The notes under the pieces were generated by a model. That model made no database searches, was not told the origin of the DNA, and saw only the letters and a list, made by a program, of their open reading frames with translations. The translations under genes and the position numbers were made by a program. This document shows, one piece after another, positions 37,911 to 47,024 of a stretch of 64,000 nucleotides of DNA (positions within the stretch are counted from its first letter, which is position 1; each line of letters begins with the position of its first letter). The stretch comes from Pseudarcicella hirudinis. Lineage in GTDB: Bacteria; Bacteroidota; Bacteroidia; Cytophagales; Spirosomataceae. Location of the stretch: contig NZ_FOXH01000019.1 in NCBI RefSeq assembly GCF_900115665.1, positions 1-64,000 on the forward strand, written 5' to 3'.

Positions 37911-38438
37911 TTATTTTTCAAGAATCCCTTTCAGATTATTCAGTCCGGTTTCAAAGTCTCCCCCGATTTGCTTTTCCATATTCATAAACAAAAGCATCAG
38001 GTTCATAGGATAAGGCATATTCCCGCTCATACTCCAGGTTACTTTAGTCTGGTTGTCACTGATACTTTGGGTTGTCATAAAAACAGGACTTGTTGCTTCG
38101 AAAGGTTTGATAAACCTTAGCTCAAAGTCTATTCTTTCCCCTTCAGTAATTTTCTTGATTTCCTGTTCTCCTTTCCCAACATCATCATTTCCCTCCCAGG
38201 CTGAGATAAACCCTACAGTGCCATCTGTTCCGCTGTAAGTTTTTTTCATAGCAGGGTCTATTTTTGCCCAGACACTCCAATTGTCCTGATTCTTCAGCAA
38301 TTTGAGATAATTGAATACCTCTGTTTTGGGTTTGTTAATGGTAACAGATCGTTCAACTGTGTAATCTTTGGGAGCGACAAGAGCAATAATGAGGAGCAAA
38401 GCGACAATCCCTAAGAGAATGTAAAGAACTTTTTTCAT
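37911..38438 (-). CDS. SRPBCC family protein (START-like) with N-terminal membrane anchor
   Basis: 175 aa. An N-terminal hydrophobic segment (about 4-22) is followed by a START/SRPBCC fold with the pattern V-E-R-S-V-T-I-N-K-P-K-T-E-V-F-N-Y-L at the start and a C-terminal long helix. Proteins of this superfamily bind hydrophobic ligands or act as polyketide cyclase-like enzymes; the ligand here is unknown. It is a stand-alone gene with its own terminator. Confidence 0.85.
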   Translation of the reverse strand: MKKVLYILLGIVALLLIIALVAPKDYTVERSVTINKPKTEVFNYLKLLKNQDNWSVWAKIDPAMKKTYSGTDGTVGFISAWEGNDDVGKGEQEIKKITEGERIDFELRFIKPFEATSPVFMTTQSISDNQTKVTWSMSGNMPYPMNLMLLFMNMEKQIGGDFETGLNNLKGILEK

Positions 38439-38700
38439 GATATTGATTTGTTTAAGAAGAAAGAACGGTTTAAAATAGCACTTTGAAGATATTTTTTTTC
38501 AATTTAAGCATTTTTTAGATTGTAGGATAGGCGTACCTTAATAATTTTTCAAAGAATTGCCTGTCAAGGATTTATATAGATTTAACGGTATTTATTTGGA
38601 GTTTGCGGAATAGTGGAGAAATTAGAATTTTCAAATATATTTATAGATGTTTAACCTGTTTGTCTTATTTAACGCATTCTATCAAAAACCAAAATTCCTC

Positions 38701-39666
38701 ATGAAATACCTGTTAGCATTACTTTGTCTGATCGCTTTAGAGAGTGCCGGACAAAACAAACCTGTTTCTGCAAAATTTATCGGATACCAGACTATACCTT
38801 TTGAAAAAGATAAACAAGGAGGTATTTCCGGCATAGAATATAATCCTAAAGACGACAAATGGTATCTTGGGTCAGATAAGGGAATATGGGACCTTTATAC
38901 TTTCAGAATCACTTATGACGACAACGGTGTAAACCCACCCGTCCGGCTGGATTCATTTGATCTCGGACCAATCAGAAATATAGAAGCGATTCGCTTGGAT
39001 ACCAGTGGTAATCAGCAGAAGTTTATCTTAGTGAATGAACCTGATGATATTAACGAACTGGCTGATATTTTTTCATGGAATCCTGCTGAAAAAGAGGCCA
39101 GAGTGAAAATGCAGATTCCTTCGAAACTTCATCCGTTTAAAGATAATAAAGGTTTTGAAGGGCTGGTACTGGACAAATCCGGGAATTACTGGATTGCTTC
39201 TGAGCAGGCAAGAGAAGCGGATGGAAAAATGATTCGGTTTTCCCATATTGATAAAAATACTTCCGGAATTATAGAGCAATATGCTTTTGAATATGATGCT
39301 TCTGTTTGCAAAGACAATGGTGTTTCAGAAATTCTAATGATTGATGAAAAGCGGTTTTTAGTACTCGACAGGTGTTATGATGGCTGTAAAGTATTTGCAA
39401 AGCTTTATCAGGCCGAAATTACTTCGCAATCAGTTGATGTAAAAGACAAAGAAGCATTAGCCAATATGAATCCGAATGAGTTGATGACCAAAAAAGAAGT
39501 TTTGAATATCAATTCAGTTTTATTTCCTGATAACCTTGAAGCAATGACCTGGGGCCCATCTTTCCCCGATGGCAGTAAAGCGCTGGTTATTGTGTCAGAT
39601 GACAACCTGAAAAAGAAAGCACCTCAGATTACGCAGGTTGTTGTCTTCAAAATCAGTGGATTTTGA
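38701..39666 (+). CDS. Secreted phytase-like esterase domain protein
   Basis: 321 aa from ATG 38701, where a signal peptide (to S-A-G-Q) begins; the longer frame from 38647 is not favoured. The sequence I-S-G-I-E-Y-N-P-K-D-D-K-W-Y-L-G-S-D-K-G, with later repeats of G-F-E-G-L and E-A-M-T-W-G, matches the 'esterase-like activity of phytase' beta-propeller family. It is probably periplasmic or surface-exposed. The actual substrate is unproven. It is followed after 202 bp by the GH20-like operon but may be separate. Confidence 0.82.
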   Translation: MKYLLALLCLIALESAGQNKPVSAKFIGYQTIPFEKDKQGGISGIEYNPKDDKWYLGSDKGIWDLYTFRITYDDNGVNPPVRLDSFDLGPIRNIEAIRLDTSGNQQKFILVNEPDDINELADIFSWNPAEKEARVKMQIPSKLHPFKDNKGFEGLVLDKSGNYWIASEQAREADGKMIRFSHIDKNTSGIIEQYAFEYDASVCKDNGVSEILMIDEKRFLVLDRCYDGCKVFAKLYQAEITSQSVDVKDKEALANMNPNELMTKKEVLNINSVLFPDNLEAMTWGPSFPDGSKALVIVSDDNLKKKAPQITQVVVFKISGF

Positions 39667-39868
39667 TTTTTGAATTGTAAGGGTTCTCGAAAACGAAAAA
39701 TAAATCGGTATTTTAATGCTGATTTATTTTCTGTTTTGAGAAAAAATCATCAGAAATGCCTGTTTCTTGACCTGTATTGCCTGTTATTGTCCATTATTTT
39801 CTTGCTAACTTATAAATTAATGGTCAACTTGAGAAAGAATTTACCTTAAACGTAACCAATCTTTCTTC

Positions 39869-40978
39869 ATGACCAAGCTACCTTTATACATTCTGGGATT
39901 AGTCTGCCTGATTTTTACTACTAAAATACAGGCCCAGTCCAAAATTGATACATTACTTCCCGTCAGAGGGTTTTGTATCGCCGCTCCCCAGCCAAAACAA
40001 CTTGACACATTTATCAGGTTTATAAATGAGGAACTGGCCACTCGCCAGATTAATATGCTGATTTTAAGAGTTGATTTTAATTATCAGTTTGAAAGCCATC
40101 CTGAACTGCGTGACAGTATAGCTCTTTCAAAAAAAGAAGTAAAAAGACTGGTGCAGGCCTGCCAAAAGAATAAAATTAAGATTATTCCTCAGATTAACCT
40201 ATTAGGACATCAATCCTGGGCAAGTACCACTTATAATTTACTGAAAGTTTATCCGGAATTTGACGAAACACCGGCCGTGAAAATGCCCGAAAAATATGTC
40301 TGGCCAAATGCTGACGGACTTTATTGCAAAAGTTATTGCCCGTTACACCCGGATTTGCACAAAATTGTTTTTGCCTTAGTAGATGAAATCTGTAATGTTT
40401 TTGAATCGGAAGCCTTTCATGCAGGCATGGATGAGGTTTTTTACCTCGGTGATGATAAATGTCCGAGATGCGGAGGCAGAGATAAAGCAGAATTGTTCGC
40501 AGGAGAGGTTAACCAGATCCGCAATTTTCTGGCGCAGAAAAACAGAAAATTATGGATTTGGGGAGACCGTCTGATTGATGGAAAAACTACCGGAATCGGT
40601 ATGTGGGAAGGCAGTTACAATAATACTTATCGTGCTATAGACCTGATTGCCAAAGATGTAACGATCTGCGACTGGCATTATGAAAGACCGGATCAGACGG
40701 CTGTTTATTTTGCCATGAAAGGATTGAATGTTATTACCTGTCCATGGAGAAAACCAAAATTTGCTGTGACTCAGACGCAGGATATGTTGAAATTCAGACA
40801 ATCGGCAACACCGGAAATGAAACAACATTATCTGGGAATGATGCAGACTATCTGGTCGGGAGCGGGGTCTTTTTTAGATGAATTTTATGGCGTAAAAGTT
40901 AATAAGGAGGCTGGAGAAAATACGCAGGCAAACTGCTTTAAGGCACTGACAGAGGAGATTAAGAAAATTTCTAATTAA
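39869..40978 (+). CDS. Secreted GH20-like beta-hexosaminidase family protein
   Basis: 369 aa with a signal peptide (K-I-Q-A-Q, about 1-23). It folds as a TIM barrel: strand motifs R-V-D-F-N-Y, I-I-P-Q-I-N-L-L-G-H and the H-A-G-M-D-E-V motif at residues 184-190, whose D188-E189 pair corresponds to the GH20 catalytic Asp-Glu. A C-P-R-C-G-G segment (198-203) follows. GH20 enzymes remove terminal N-acetylhexosamine. It lacks the N-terminal GH20b domain, so the assignment is to a GH20-like rather than a proven GH20. First gene of a three-gene operon with the DUF5009 and SGNH genes. Confidence 0.82.
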   Translation: MTKLPLYILGLVCLIFTTKIQAQSKIDTLLPVRGFCIAAPQPKQLDTFIRFINEELATRQINMLILRVDFNYQFESHPELRDSIALSKKEVKRLVQACQKNKIKIIPQINLLGHQSWASTTYNLLKVYPEFDETPAVKMPEKYVWPNADGLYCKSYCPLHPDLHKIVFALVDEICNVFESEAFHAGMDEVFYLGDDKCPRCGGRDKAELFAGEVNQIRNFLAQKNRKLWIWGDRLIDGKTTGIGMWEGSYNNTYRAIDLIAKDVTICDWHYERPDQTAVYFAMKGLNVITCPWRKPKFAVTQTQDMLKFRQSATPEMKQHYLGMMQTIWSGAGSFLDEFYGVKVNKEAGENTQANCFKALTEEIKKISN

Positions 40979-41011
40979 CCGGAATCAAATTAACCTCAAC
41001 TATAAATAACT

Positions 41012-42208
41012 ATGGAAAACCAGTTAAAAAGAGTTCGTTCAATCGACGTGTTCCGGGCATTGACCATGCTTTTAATGATTTTTGTGAATGATTTATGGTC
41101 ATTGTCCGGAATACCTTACTGGTTAGAGCATGCCAAAGCTGATGAGGATTTTCTGGGTCTGGCAGATGTTGTTTTTCCCTGTTTTCTGTTCATTCTTGGT
41201 ATGGCAATTCCTTTTGCTATTCAAAACCGGATTGCCAAAGGAGAGTCTGATCCGGAAATCGTAAAGCATATCATCATCCGTTCGGTCGCCCTGCTGATTA
41301 TGGGCATTTTTACTGTAAATGTACCGGATATCAATGCCCGGGCTACCGGAATCAGCAGTCAATGGTTTCAGATTCTGATGGTCATTGGTTTTTTCCTGAT
41401 CTGGAACGTATATCCCAAAGCCAATGGCTCAAAAAAAATGTTTTTTCATGGTTTGCAAATTGCCGGAATCATCTTGCTGGTATTTCTGACTGTTATATTT
41501 AAAAGAGGAGAGCAGGATAATCTGACAGGAATGCTGCCAGCCTGGTGGGGGATTTTAGGGCTTATCGGATGGACTTATCTGGTTTCTGCACTAATCTATC
41601 TCTTTTTCCGTCAGAAACCTGTTCTTTTAATCGCTTCATGGCTCTTTTTTACCATTTTTACGATTGCCGGTCATAGCGGATTCCTCCAAAGTATATGGAA
41701 GGACGGTCCGAGAGACTGGATTTTGGGAAATGGTGCTTTTCATGCATTTGCTTTTGCCGGGATAATGGCGACTTTACTGCTGGAAAAATATTATACTCAT
41801 GAAAGTAAAACCAAACTGCCTTTGATTTATGTATTAGCGGGCTTTGCCTTTCTGATTGCAGGATTTGCAGCAAGAAATTTTTTCATTATTTCAAAAATTC
41901 ATGCCACGCCAACCTGGATATTTCTGTGCTGCGGTATTGCTTTTATCTTTTTTGCATTGGTATATTGGGTTGTGGATCTGAAAGGCAAAAATGACTGGTT
42001 TTCACCGATAAAACCTGCCGGAACAAGTACCCTTACCTGCTATCTGATTCCGTATTTGTATTATAGTCTGGCTGATTTATCGGGAATCGCCTTGCCTGGT
42101 TTTTTGAAATACGGACTGGCAGGTTTGGTCAAATCGCTTATTTATGCTTTTATTGTAATCGGAATTACGGCCGCTTTGGGAAAAATTAACATTAAACTGA
42201 AAATCTAA
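41012..42208 (+). CDS. DUF5009 / heparan-glucosaminide acetyltransferase-like membrane protein
   Basis: 398 aa integral membrane protein with about ten hydrophobic helices and the N-terminal signature R-x-x-S-I-D-V-F-R-A-L-T-M-L-L-M-I-F-V-N. It belongs to the DUF5009/HGSNAT group that includes NagX, thought to acetylate or transport amino sugars across the membrane. It lies 33 bp after the GH20-like gene, which supports amino-sugar glycan use. The biochemical role of DUF5009 is not settled. Confidence 0.85.
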   Translation: MENQLKRVRSIDVFRALTMLLMIFVNDLWSLSGIPYWLEHAKADEDFLGLADVVFPCFLFILGMAIPFAIQNRIAKGESDPEIVKHIIIRSVALLIMGIFTVNVPDINARATGISSQWFQILMVIGFFLIWNVYPKANGSKKMFFHGLQIAGIILLVFLTVIFKRGEQDNLTGMLPAWWGILGLIGWTYLVSALIYLFFRQKPVLLIASWLFFTIFTIAGHSGFLQSIWKDGPRDWILGNGAFHAFAFAGIMATLLLEKYYTHESKTKLPLIYVLAGFAFLIAGFAARNFFIISKIHATPTWIFLCCGIAFIFFALVYWVVDLKGKNDWFSPIKPAGTSTLTCYLIPYLYYSLADLSGIALPGFLKYGLAGLVKSLIYAFIVIGITAALGKINIKLKI

Positions 42209-42256
42209 AGAGAGAATGCCATTTCAAAATCCCTGAAATTGCATTCAGAATCAATT

Positions 42257-42913
42257 ATGAAAAAATTACTCATCATCTGCTTTTTACTGTCAGCCCGGTT
42301 TGGTTTTGCTCAGCATGCTTTCGAAAATGAAATCCAGACCTTCGAAAAACAGGATGCCGATGTTAAACCGGCAAAAGGAACTACCCTTTTTGTAGGAAGC
42401 TCTTCCTTTAGACTTTGGGTAACCTTTACGAATGACATGAAAGGCTTCCAGGCTATTAACAGAGGTTTTGGCGGTTCACAGATGAGTGATGTTCTCTATT
42501 TTTTCGACAGGGTAGTAAAGCCTTATCAACCGAAATGGATTTTTCTGTATGAAGGTGATAATGATATCAATTCCGGAGAAAACCCAGAAGCTATCTATGC
42601 TGAATTTCAGGAGTTTGTAAGCAAGGTAAAGCGTGAATTACCGGGAACCAGAATTGCTTTCGTGGGATTAAGGCCCAGCCTGGCCCGGTTACAGAATATG
42701 GATAAGCAAAAGCAGTTAAATTCTCTGGTAAAAAGCTATTGCTCACAGACTGAAGGCATGTATTTCATAGACACCTTCAGCCCGTTTTTTGATGAAAAGA
42801 ATGAATTGCTGAAAGATATTTTTGTAGCAGATAATTTACACCTTAATACAAAAGGATACCAGATCTGGACAAATACAATTACACACTTTATGGCTGAAAA
42901 AGGGGTTAAGTAA
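42257..42913 (+). CDS. SGNH/GDSL hydrolase, secreted
   Basis: 218 aa from ATG 42257 (signal peptide to G-F-A-Q; a TTG at 42239 is not needed). It has the blocks G-S-S-S-F, N-R-G-F-G-G-S-Q, G-D-N-D and D-N-L-H-L-N, giving the Ser, Gly, Asn and Asp/His of the SGNH fold. Such enzymes deacetylate glycans or cleave esters. It is the third gene of the GH20-like/DUF5009 operon. Its last 151 bases (42764-42914) are repeated at 47025-47175, so its present 3' end was probably supplied by the inserted element and the old end now lies downstream. Confidence 0.9.
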   Translation: MKKLLIICFLLSARFGFAQHAFENEIQTFEKQDADVKPAKGTTLFVGSSSFRLWVTFTNDMKGFQAINRGFGGSQMSDVLYFFDRVVKPYQPKWIFLYEGDNDINSGENPEAIYAEFQEFVSKVKRELPGTRIAFVGLRPSLARLQNMDKQKQLNSLVKSYCSQTEGMYFIDTFSPFFDEKNELLKDIFVADNLHLNTKGYQIWTNTITHFMAEKGVK

Positions 42914-42914
42914 A
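42764..42914 (+). repeat. Direct repeat, left copy (SGNH 3' end)
   Basis: 151 bp, matching 47025-47175 with two mismatches (a T/A at a third codon position and an A/G that changes Gln to Arg). It covers the last 50 codons of the SGNH gene plus one base past its stop. Confidence 0.97.
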
Positions 42915-42958
42915 ATTATTTTATTATGAAAAGTCACTATTAATCTAAATTTCATTCT

Positions 42959-43261
42959 ATGAAACAGTTAATTGAAATTGCTAATCAGCTTCATGTTCTT
43001 GAAAAGAAAATAGCAAAAGCTCCTGATACAGCTCAATGTATTCGTCATATTCAAAGAATCAAGAAATCGCTTGAGGAAATGGAATTTACATATTATAGCC
43101 CTCAAGGTGAAAAATATACTGATAGCCGAACTGATGTTGAGGCTAATTTAATGGGGGAATGCTCTGATAATATGAGAATAACCGAGGTAATTAAGCCTAT
43201 AGTTATGCAAAATAATAAAATTGTTCAGGTTGGAGTTGTAATTGTTGAGGCGATTGTCTAA
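42959..43261 (+). CDS. 100-aa protein with GrpE-like C-terminus (candidate nucleotide exchange factor)
   Basis: Residues 1-40 form a probable coiled coil (K/E/R-rich heptads). The C-terminal segment, M-R-I-T-E-V-I-K-P-I-V then N-K-I-V-Q-V-G-V-V-I-V, resembles the small beta domain of GrpE (V-x-E-V-x-x-x-G-x-x-x-x-x-x-V-x-R-x-A-x-V-x-V) in spacing and hydrophobic pattern. The protein is about half the size of normal GrpE. It precedes an Hsp70 gene by 135 bp on the same strand, which strengthens a role as its exchange factor. Without a structure-based comparison this remains a prediction. Confidence 0.6.
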   Translation: MKQLIEIANQLHVLEKKIAKAPDTAQCIRHIQRIKKSLEEMEFTYYSPQGEKYTDSRTDVEANLMGECSDNMRITEVIKPIVMQNNKIVQVGVVIVEAIV

Positions 43262-43396
43262 GAATAGACAAGGCTCTTAAAGAATTATTGGATTAGCTCG
43301 GTTATTAAAAGAATTTCAGTAAAGTACAGATTTTAATTAATTTCCATACCTCAAAATATAAATTTACATCTAAAACTAACCCTTAGGCATGTACTT

Positions 43397-45895
43397 ATGA
43401 AAACAATTAATTTTGCAATAGATTTAGGTACTACCAACTCATTAGTGGCTCATTTTACCGGAGTAAATGTCGAAGTTTTTAAAAATCCAATAGGCTTAAA
43501 AGAAACATTACCCAGTTGTGTAGCTTTTCGTGGGGATCGCGTAATCGTAGGTGAGAAAGCTCGCGAATGGCTCTTAAAGGATTCATTGAATGTTTTTTCA
43601 AGTTTCAAACGTAAAATGGGTACCGATGAAAACTATTTCGCCCCTTCTCGCAATATTTCAATATCGCCTTTAGAATTGTCTTCATTTGTTTTGAAAGAGT
43701 TGAAAAATTTTATTCACAGTGGAGAAATACCTGAAAGTGTAGTTATTACTATTCCAGCAAGCTTTGATACTGTTCAAAGTAATGCTACCAAGCAAAGTGG
43801 TTATAATGCTGGTTTTAAAGAAGTAACTCTTCTTCAAGAACCCATTGCAGCCTCCTTAGCATTTTTCAACAAGTACAATTCTACAGAGAAAGCAGAAGGG
43901 AAATGGCTTGTTTATGATTTAGGAGGAGGTACATTTGATATAGCTTTGGTTGGAGTTAATGAAAGTGAATTACGAGTTCTTGATCATCAGGGAGATAATT
44001 ATTTGGGAGGGATAGATTTTGATCGCAGTTTAGTGATGAACGTTATCGTTCCAAAATTGATGCAACAAACAGGTAATCTTCAACTTCTGGAGAAAATAGA
44101 TACTAAAAACAGCAATTATGAAAAGCTTTACCACATATTGTTATTGAAAGCCGAAGAGGCCAAAAAAGAACTTAGCAGCCAATTAACTAGTGAAATAGAG
44201 TTTATTTATGCTTCTGAAGAAGGTAATGAGGAAGATATCTACTTAATAATTACTCGCGAAGATCTGAAATCTGTGATAGAGAATAGTATTGAATCTACCT
44301 TATCAATGTTGGAAGCTATTTTAGAAAGAAACCAATTGTCTTCAGCCGACATTGAAGAAATAATTATGATTGGAGGAAGTACTTATATCCCTTATATCAG
44401 AGAGACAATTAGTGAAAGAACTGGTATAAAGGTAAACACTCAAGCTGATCCTACTACAGCAGTTGTCGTAGGAGCAGCATATTTTGCCGGGAATAAGCCT
44501 TTATCAAAAGCGATTACATCAGATACCCGAAGTGATGATGTCAATAGAATATCTATTTTAACAGGATACGGTGCAAGTACCAAAGACGCAGAAGAATATA
44601 TTACCGCAAGCGTCAGTAATTTTAAAGAAGGACTTTTTTATCGTATTCTCAGAAGTGACGGAGGATTTGATTCAGGTTTAAAGAAATTAAACCAAAAGTT
44701 TGGAGAGTTTGTATTACTTATGCCAAATAGAGTAAATTCTTTTCAAATAAAGATATATGATAAGGATAATAATCCTGTCGATGTGGAGGTTGATATTATA
44801 AATATTGCTCAAGGTTTATTTAGCCTGTACGGACAACCTTTACCTGAAGACATTTGTATTGAGGTAGATGATTTAAATAATAATTCAACTAAATGTGAAG
44901 TTATTTTTGCTCGTAAAAGTATTTTGCCGCTCTCCAAGACTATTTATAAGGAACTTAGCAGAACAATCAGAAAATACTCTGACGATAGTTTAATTATAAA
45001 CCTTTTAGAAGGTGATGCAAATCAGTATCCTAGCACAAACAAAGTAATAGGAGTAATTGAGATCAAGGCAGATATGTTAATGAATGATCTTGTAAAAGGA
45101 TCTGATGTTGAGATAAAAATAGAAATGAGTGAATCTCGGGATTTATCTGTAAATACGCATTTGGGTATTAGTGACCAACAATTTAAGGGAATTTTTAATC
45201 CAACAATGCGATATGTTAATATAGCAAAATTAAAAGATGAAATCCAGGAGCTGCGAAGAGAATTGGAACTTGATCTTAACAAAGCCATAAGAAAGGAAGA
45301 ATTTGAATATGCGGCTGAAATTCAGACAAAATTAGAGAGTGCAAATAGTTTATACAATCAGGTAAGGGCCTTAAAAGAAGATTCTTTTACAGATGAAAAG
45401 TACCAGTTAGATGAAGCAAAACGAAAATTAGCTAGGCAAATTTATACTAACGGGAGTATTAATAGTCGTGTTTTGAAGATTAAGGAGACATATTATGAAG
45501 AGATAGAATTACTTAATTCCTGGTTGTTTTATTTTGAGGATATTCCGGAAAAATATCAGAATGATATTAACAAATTAAAAGAGGATGGCATACAAGCCAT
45601 GAGAAGTAATAGCTATATCACTGTTGAATCTCATGCTAAAAAAGCGAGTAAGCTACTACAAAACATAATACTTTATACCCCAACTTTACTATTCACATAT
45701 TTTAAGATATTTGCCGAATTACCGCAAGAAAGTTACACTGACTTTAACAAGGCAAAAAAAGAGATCGAACGTGGTGAAAAAGCCATGGATAGACAACATA
45801 ATGATGAACTTAGAGCGGTACTAATTTCGCTTCATAATCTGACTATTAATTCAGAAATAATAGAAACTAAAATTAAAGGAACCGGACTAGGTTAA
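43397..45895 (+). CDS. Divergent Hsp70-family ATPase with modified substrate domain
   Basis: 832 aa. Actin-like ATPase domain (1 to about 370): phosphate-1 motif A-I-D-L-G-T-T-N-S (7-15), phosphate-2 motif L-V-Y-D-L-G-G-G-T-F-D (171-181), adenosine motif I-M-I-G-G-S-T-Y-I-P (323-332). The DnaK linker and start of the substrate domain (V-L-D-V-T-P-L-S-L-G) are absent, replaced by I-S-I-L-T-G-Y-G-A-S-T (386-396). A second beta part is DnaK-like (L-L-E-G-D, 536-540). The helical tail (about 610-830) contains a UVR-like motif, I-R-K-E-E-F-E-Y-A-A-E-I (631-642). No EEVD-type end. It is a specialised Hsp70, not the housekeeping DnaK. The middle gene of the insert. Confidence 0.9.
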   Translation: MKTINFAIDLGTTNSLVAHFTGVNVEVFKNPIGLKETLPSCVAFRGDRVIVGEKAREWLLKDSLNVFSSFKRKMGTDENYFAPSRNISISPLELSSFVLKELKNFIHSGEIPESVVITIPASFDTVQSNATKQSGYNAGFKEVTLLQEPIAASLAFFNKYNSTEKAEGKWLVYDLGGGTFDIALVGVNESELRVLDHQGDNYLGGIDFDRSLVMNVIVPKLMQQTGNLQLLEKIDTKNSNYEKLYHILLLKAEEAKKELSSQLTSEIEFIYASEEGNEEDIYLIITREDLKSVIENSIESTLSMLEAILERNQLSSADIEEIIMIGGSTYIPYIRETISERTGIKVNTQADPTTAVVVGAAYFAGNKPLSKAITSDTRSDDVNRISILTGYGASTKDAEEYITASVSNFKEGLFYRILRSDGGFDSGLKKLNQKFGEFVLLMPNRVNSFQIKIYDKDNNPVDVEVDIINIAQGLFSLYGQPLPEDICIEVDDLNNNSTKCEVIFARKSILPLSKTIYKELSRTIRKYSDDSLIINLLEGDANQYPSTNKVIGVIEIKADMLMNDLVKGSDVEIKIEMSESRDLSVNTHLGISDQQFKGIFNPTMRYVNIAKLKDEIQELRRELELDLNKAIRKEEFEYAAEIQTKLESANSLYNQVRALKEDSFTDEKYQLDEAKRKLARQIYTNGSINSRVLKIKETYYEEIELLNSWLFYFEDIPEKYQNDINKLKEDGIQAMRSNSYITVESHAKKASKLLQNIILYTPTLLFTYFKIFAELPQESYTDFNKAKKEIERGEKAMDRQHNDELRAVLISLHNLTINSEIIETKIKGTGLG

Positions 45896-45952
45896 AATGT
45901 GAAAGTGATATTACAAAATCAATTTTTTAAGCAAAAACCCTTTCATTGAAAA

Positions 45953-46924
45953 ATGTCATATCATTCACCATTACATTTACTTGTGTGTTTGCAGATTTCT
46001 CCTGATGAAATAAACGCAGAAAGCATTCTTAGATTAAAAAGTAAATTATTAGCAGAATTTAGTTTAACCACTGATATTACGATAAACATTAATGGAACCG
46101 CTTATACAAAAGATGCTATTTTAAAGATTATTGACCAGTTAAAAGTGGTTGATGATTTAACAATTCATAAAGAAATATATAGTAAGACATCTTTGTTAAA
46201 TTGGATGGAAAACCCTACACAGAAAGTATTTCCGATTGATTTGGCAAAAGACATCTTAAATACAAATACAAACAATGATTTGCTTCAAAACATAATGCTT
46301 GAAGCCTTTGGTGAATATGTTAAATTCAATTTTCAGAAAGGAAGGTTTCGATTATTTGCGAATATTTTAGATTTTATTCCAAATTTCAGCGAGGCTCATA
46401 GTTTGATAATTTATGAATCACTTTATTACGGAATAGAAAATGTTATCAATGATATTAATAATGCTAAGAAATTACCGGATATAAAAACTAATAAACTTGC
46501 ATTTGGATTTATTTCTGAACCTAATTGGACTGATTTTCTGAATAATTTGCCAAGCTCTTTTGAAGAAACTCGTAATTTATATTGTGTCAGTGCTATTGAT
46601 TATATAGTTCGAATTCAAAAAATAGATTATGAATGGACATATGAAATAAGTGCTCAACTTGAACAAACACTTTGTGAAGAATCATTGAAGCAGGTTATTT
46701 CCCAAAACCATGAAATTTGTGCCCGAAAAAGTAAAAGTCGTCGTGAATCTCAACTAGAAGGTCCTTGGATTTGGTTGCCAGTATTTATATTTACAGCCCT
46801 CTCTCGTATAGTGTCATGCAATAATTCTTCTAAGCCAAAATATGATTATGATCAACGGGACAATTACAAATATTCTGTTCCTGCTCCTTCTTACAGACAA
46901 CCATTAGATTCATTACTTCACTGA
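45953..46924 (+). CDS. Unknown protein with one C-terminal membrane segment, partner of the Hsp70
   Basis: 323 aa, not recognised. It is mostly helical with a leucine-rich N-terminus (1-65). A basic patch (K-S-K-S-R-R-E-S, 259-266) precedes a single hydrophobic segment G-P-W-I-W-L-P-V-F-I-F-T-A-L-S-R-I-V-S-C (270-289), ending in a polar tail. No J-domain HPD, no nuclease or protease motif was seen. It follows the Hsp70 gene by 57 bp. It could tether the chaperone to the membrane or be its client or J-protein substitute. Bases after the stop keep another open frame for about 15 codons, so the end may be frameshifted. Confidence 0.7.
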   Translation: MSYHSPLHLLVCLQISPDEINAESILRLKSKLLAEFSLTTDITININGTAYTKDAILKIIDQLKVVDDLTIHKEIYSKTSLLNWMENPTQKVFPIDLAKDILNTNTNNDLLQNIMLEAFGEYVKFNFQKGRFRLFANILDFIPNFSEAHSLIIYESLYYGIENVINDINNAKKLPDIKTNKLAFGFISEPNWTDFLNNLPSSFEETRNLYCVSAIDYIVRIQKIDYEWTYEISAQLEQTLCEESLKQVISQNHEICARKSKSRRESQLEGPWIWLPVFIFTALSRIVSCNNSSKPKYDYDQRDNYKYSVPAPSYRQPLDSLLH

Positions 46925-47024
46925 TTCAACTCAGGCAGATAGTTTTATTGACCCAGCATTGCCAGATTGAAGAACTTAGACAGGCTATATAAAAAACTTA
47001 TTGTGCTGCGAATAAATGTGTAAA

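Noticed and set aside
45953-46924. DnaJ-like protein
   Set aside because: No HPD motif or J-domain helix pattern can be seen in the 323 aa.
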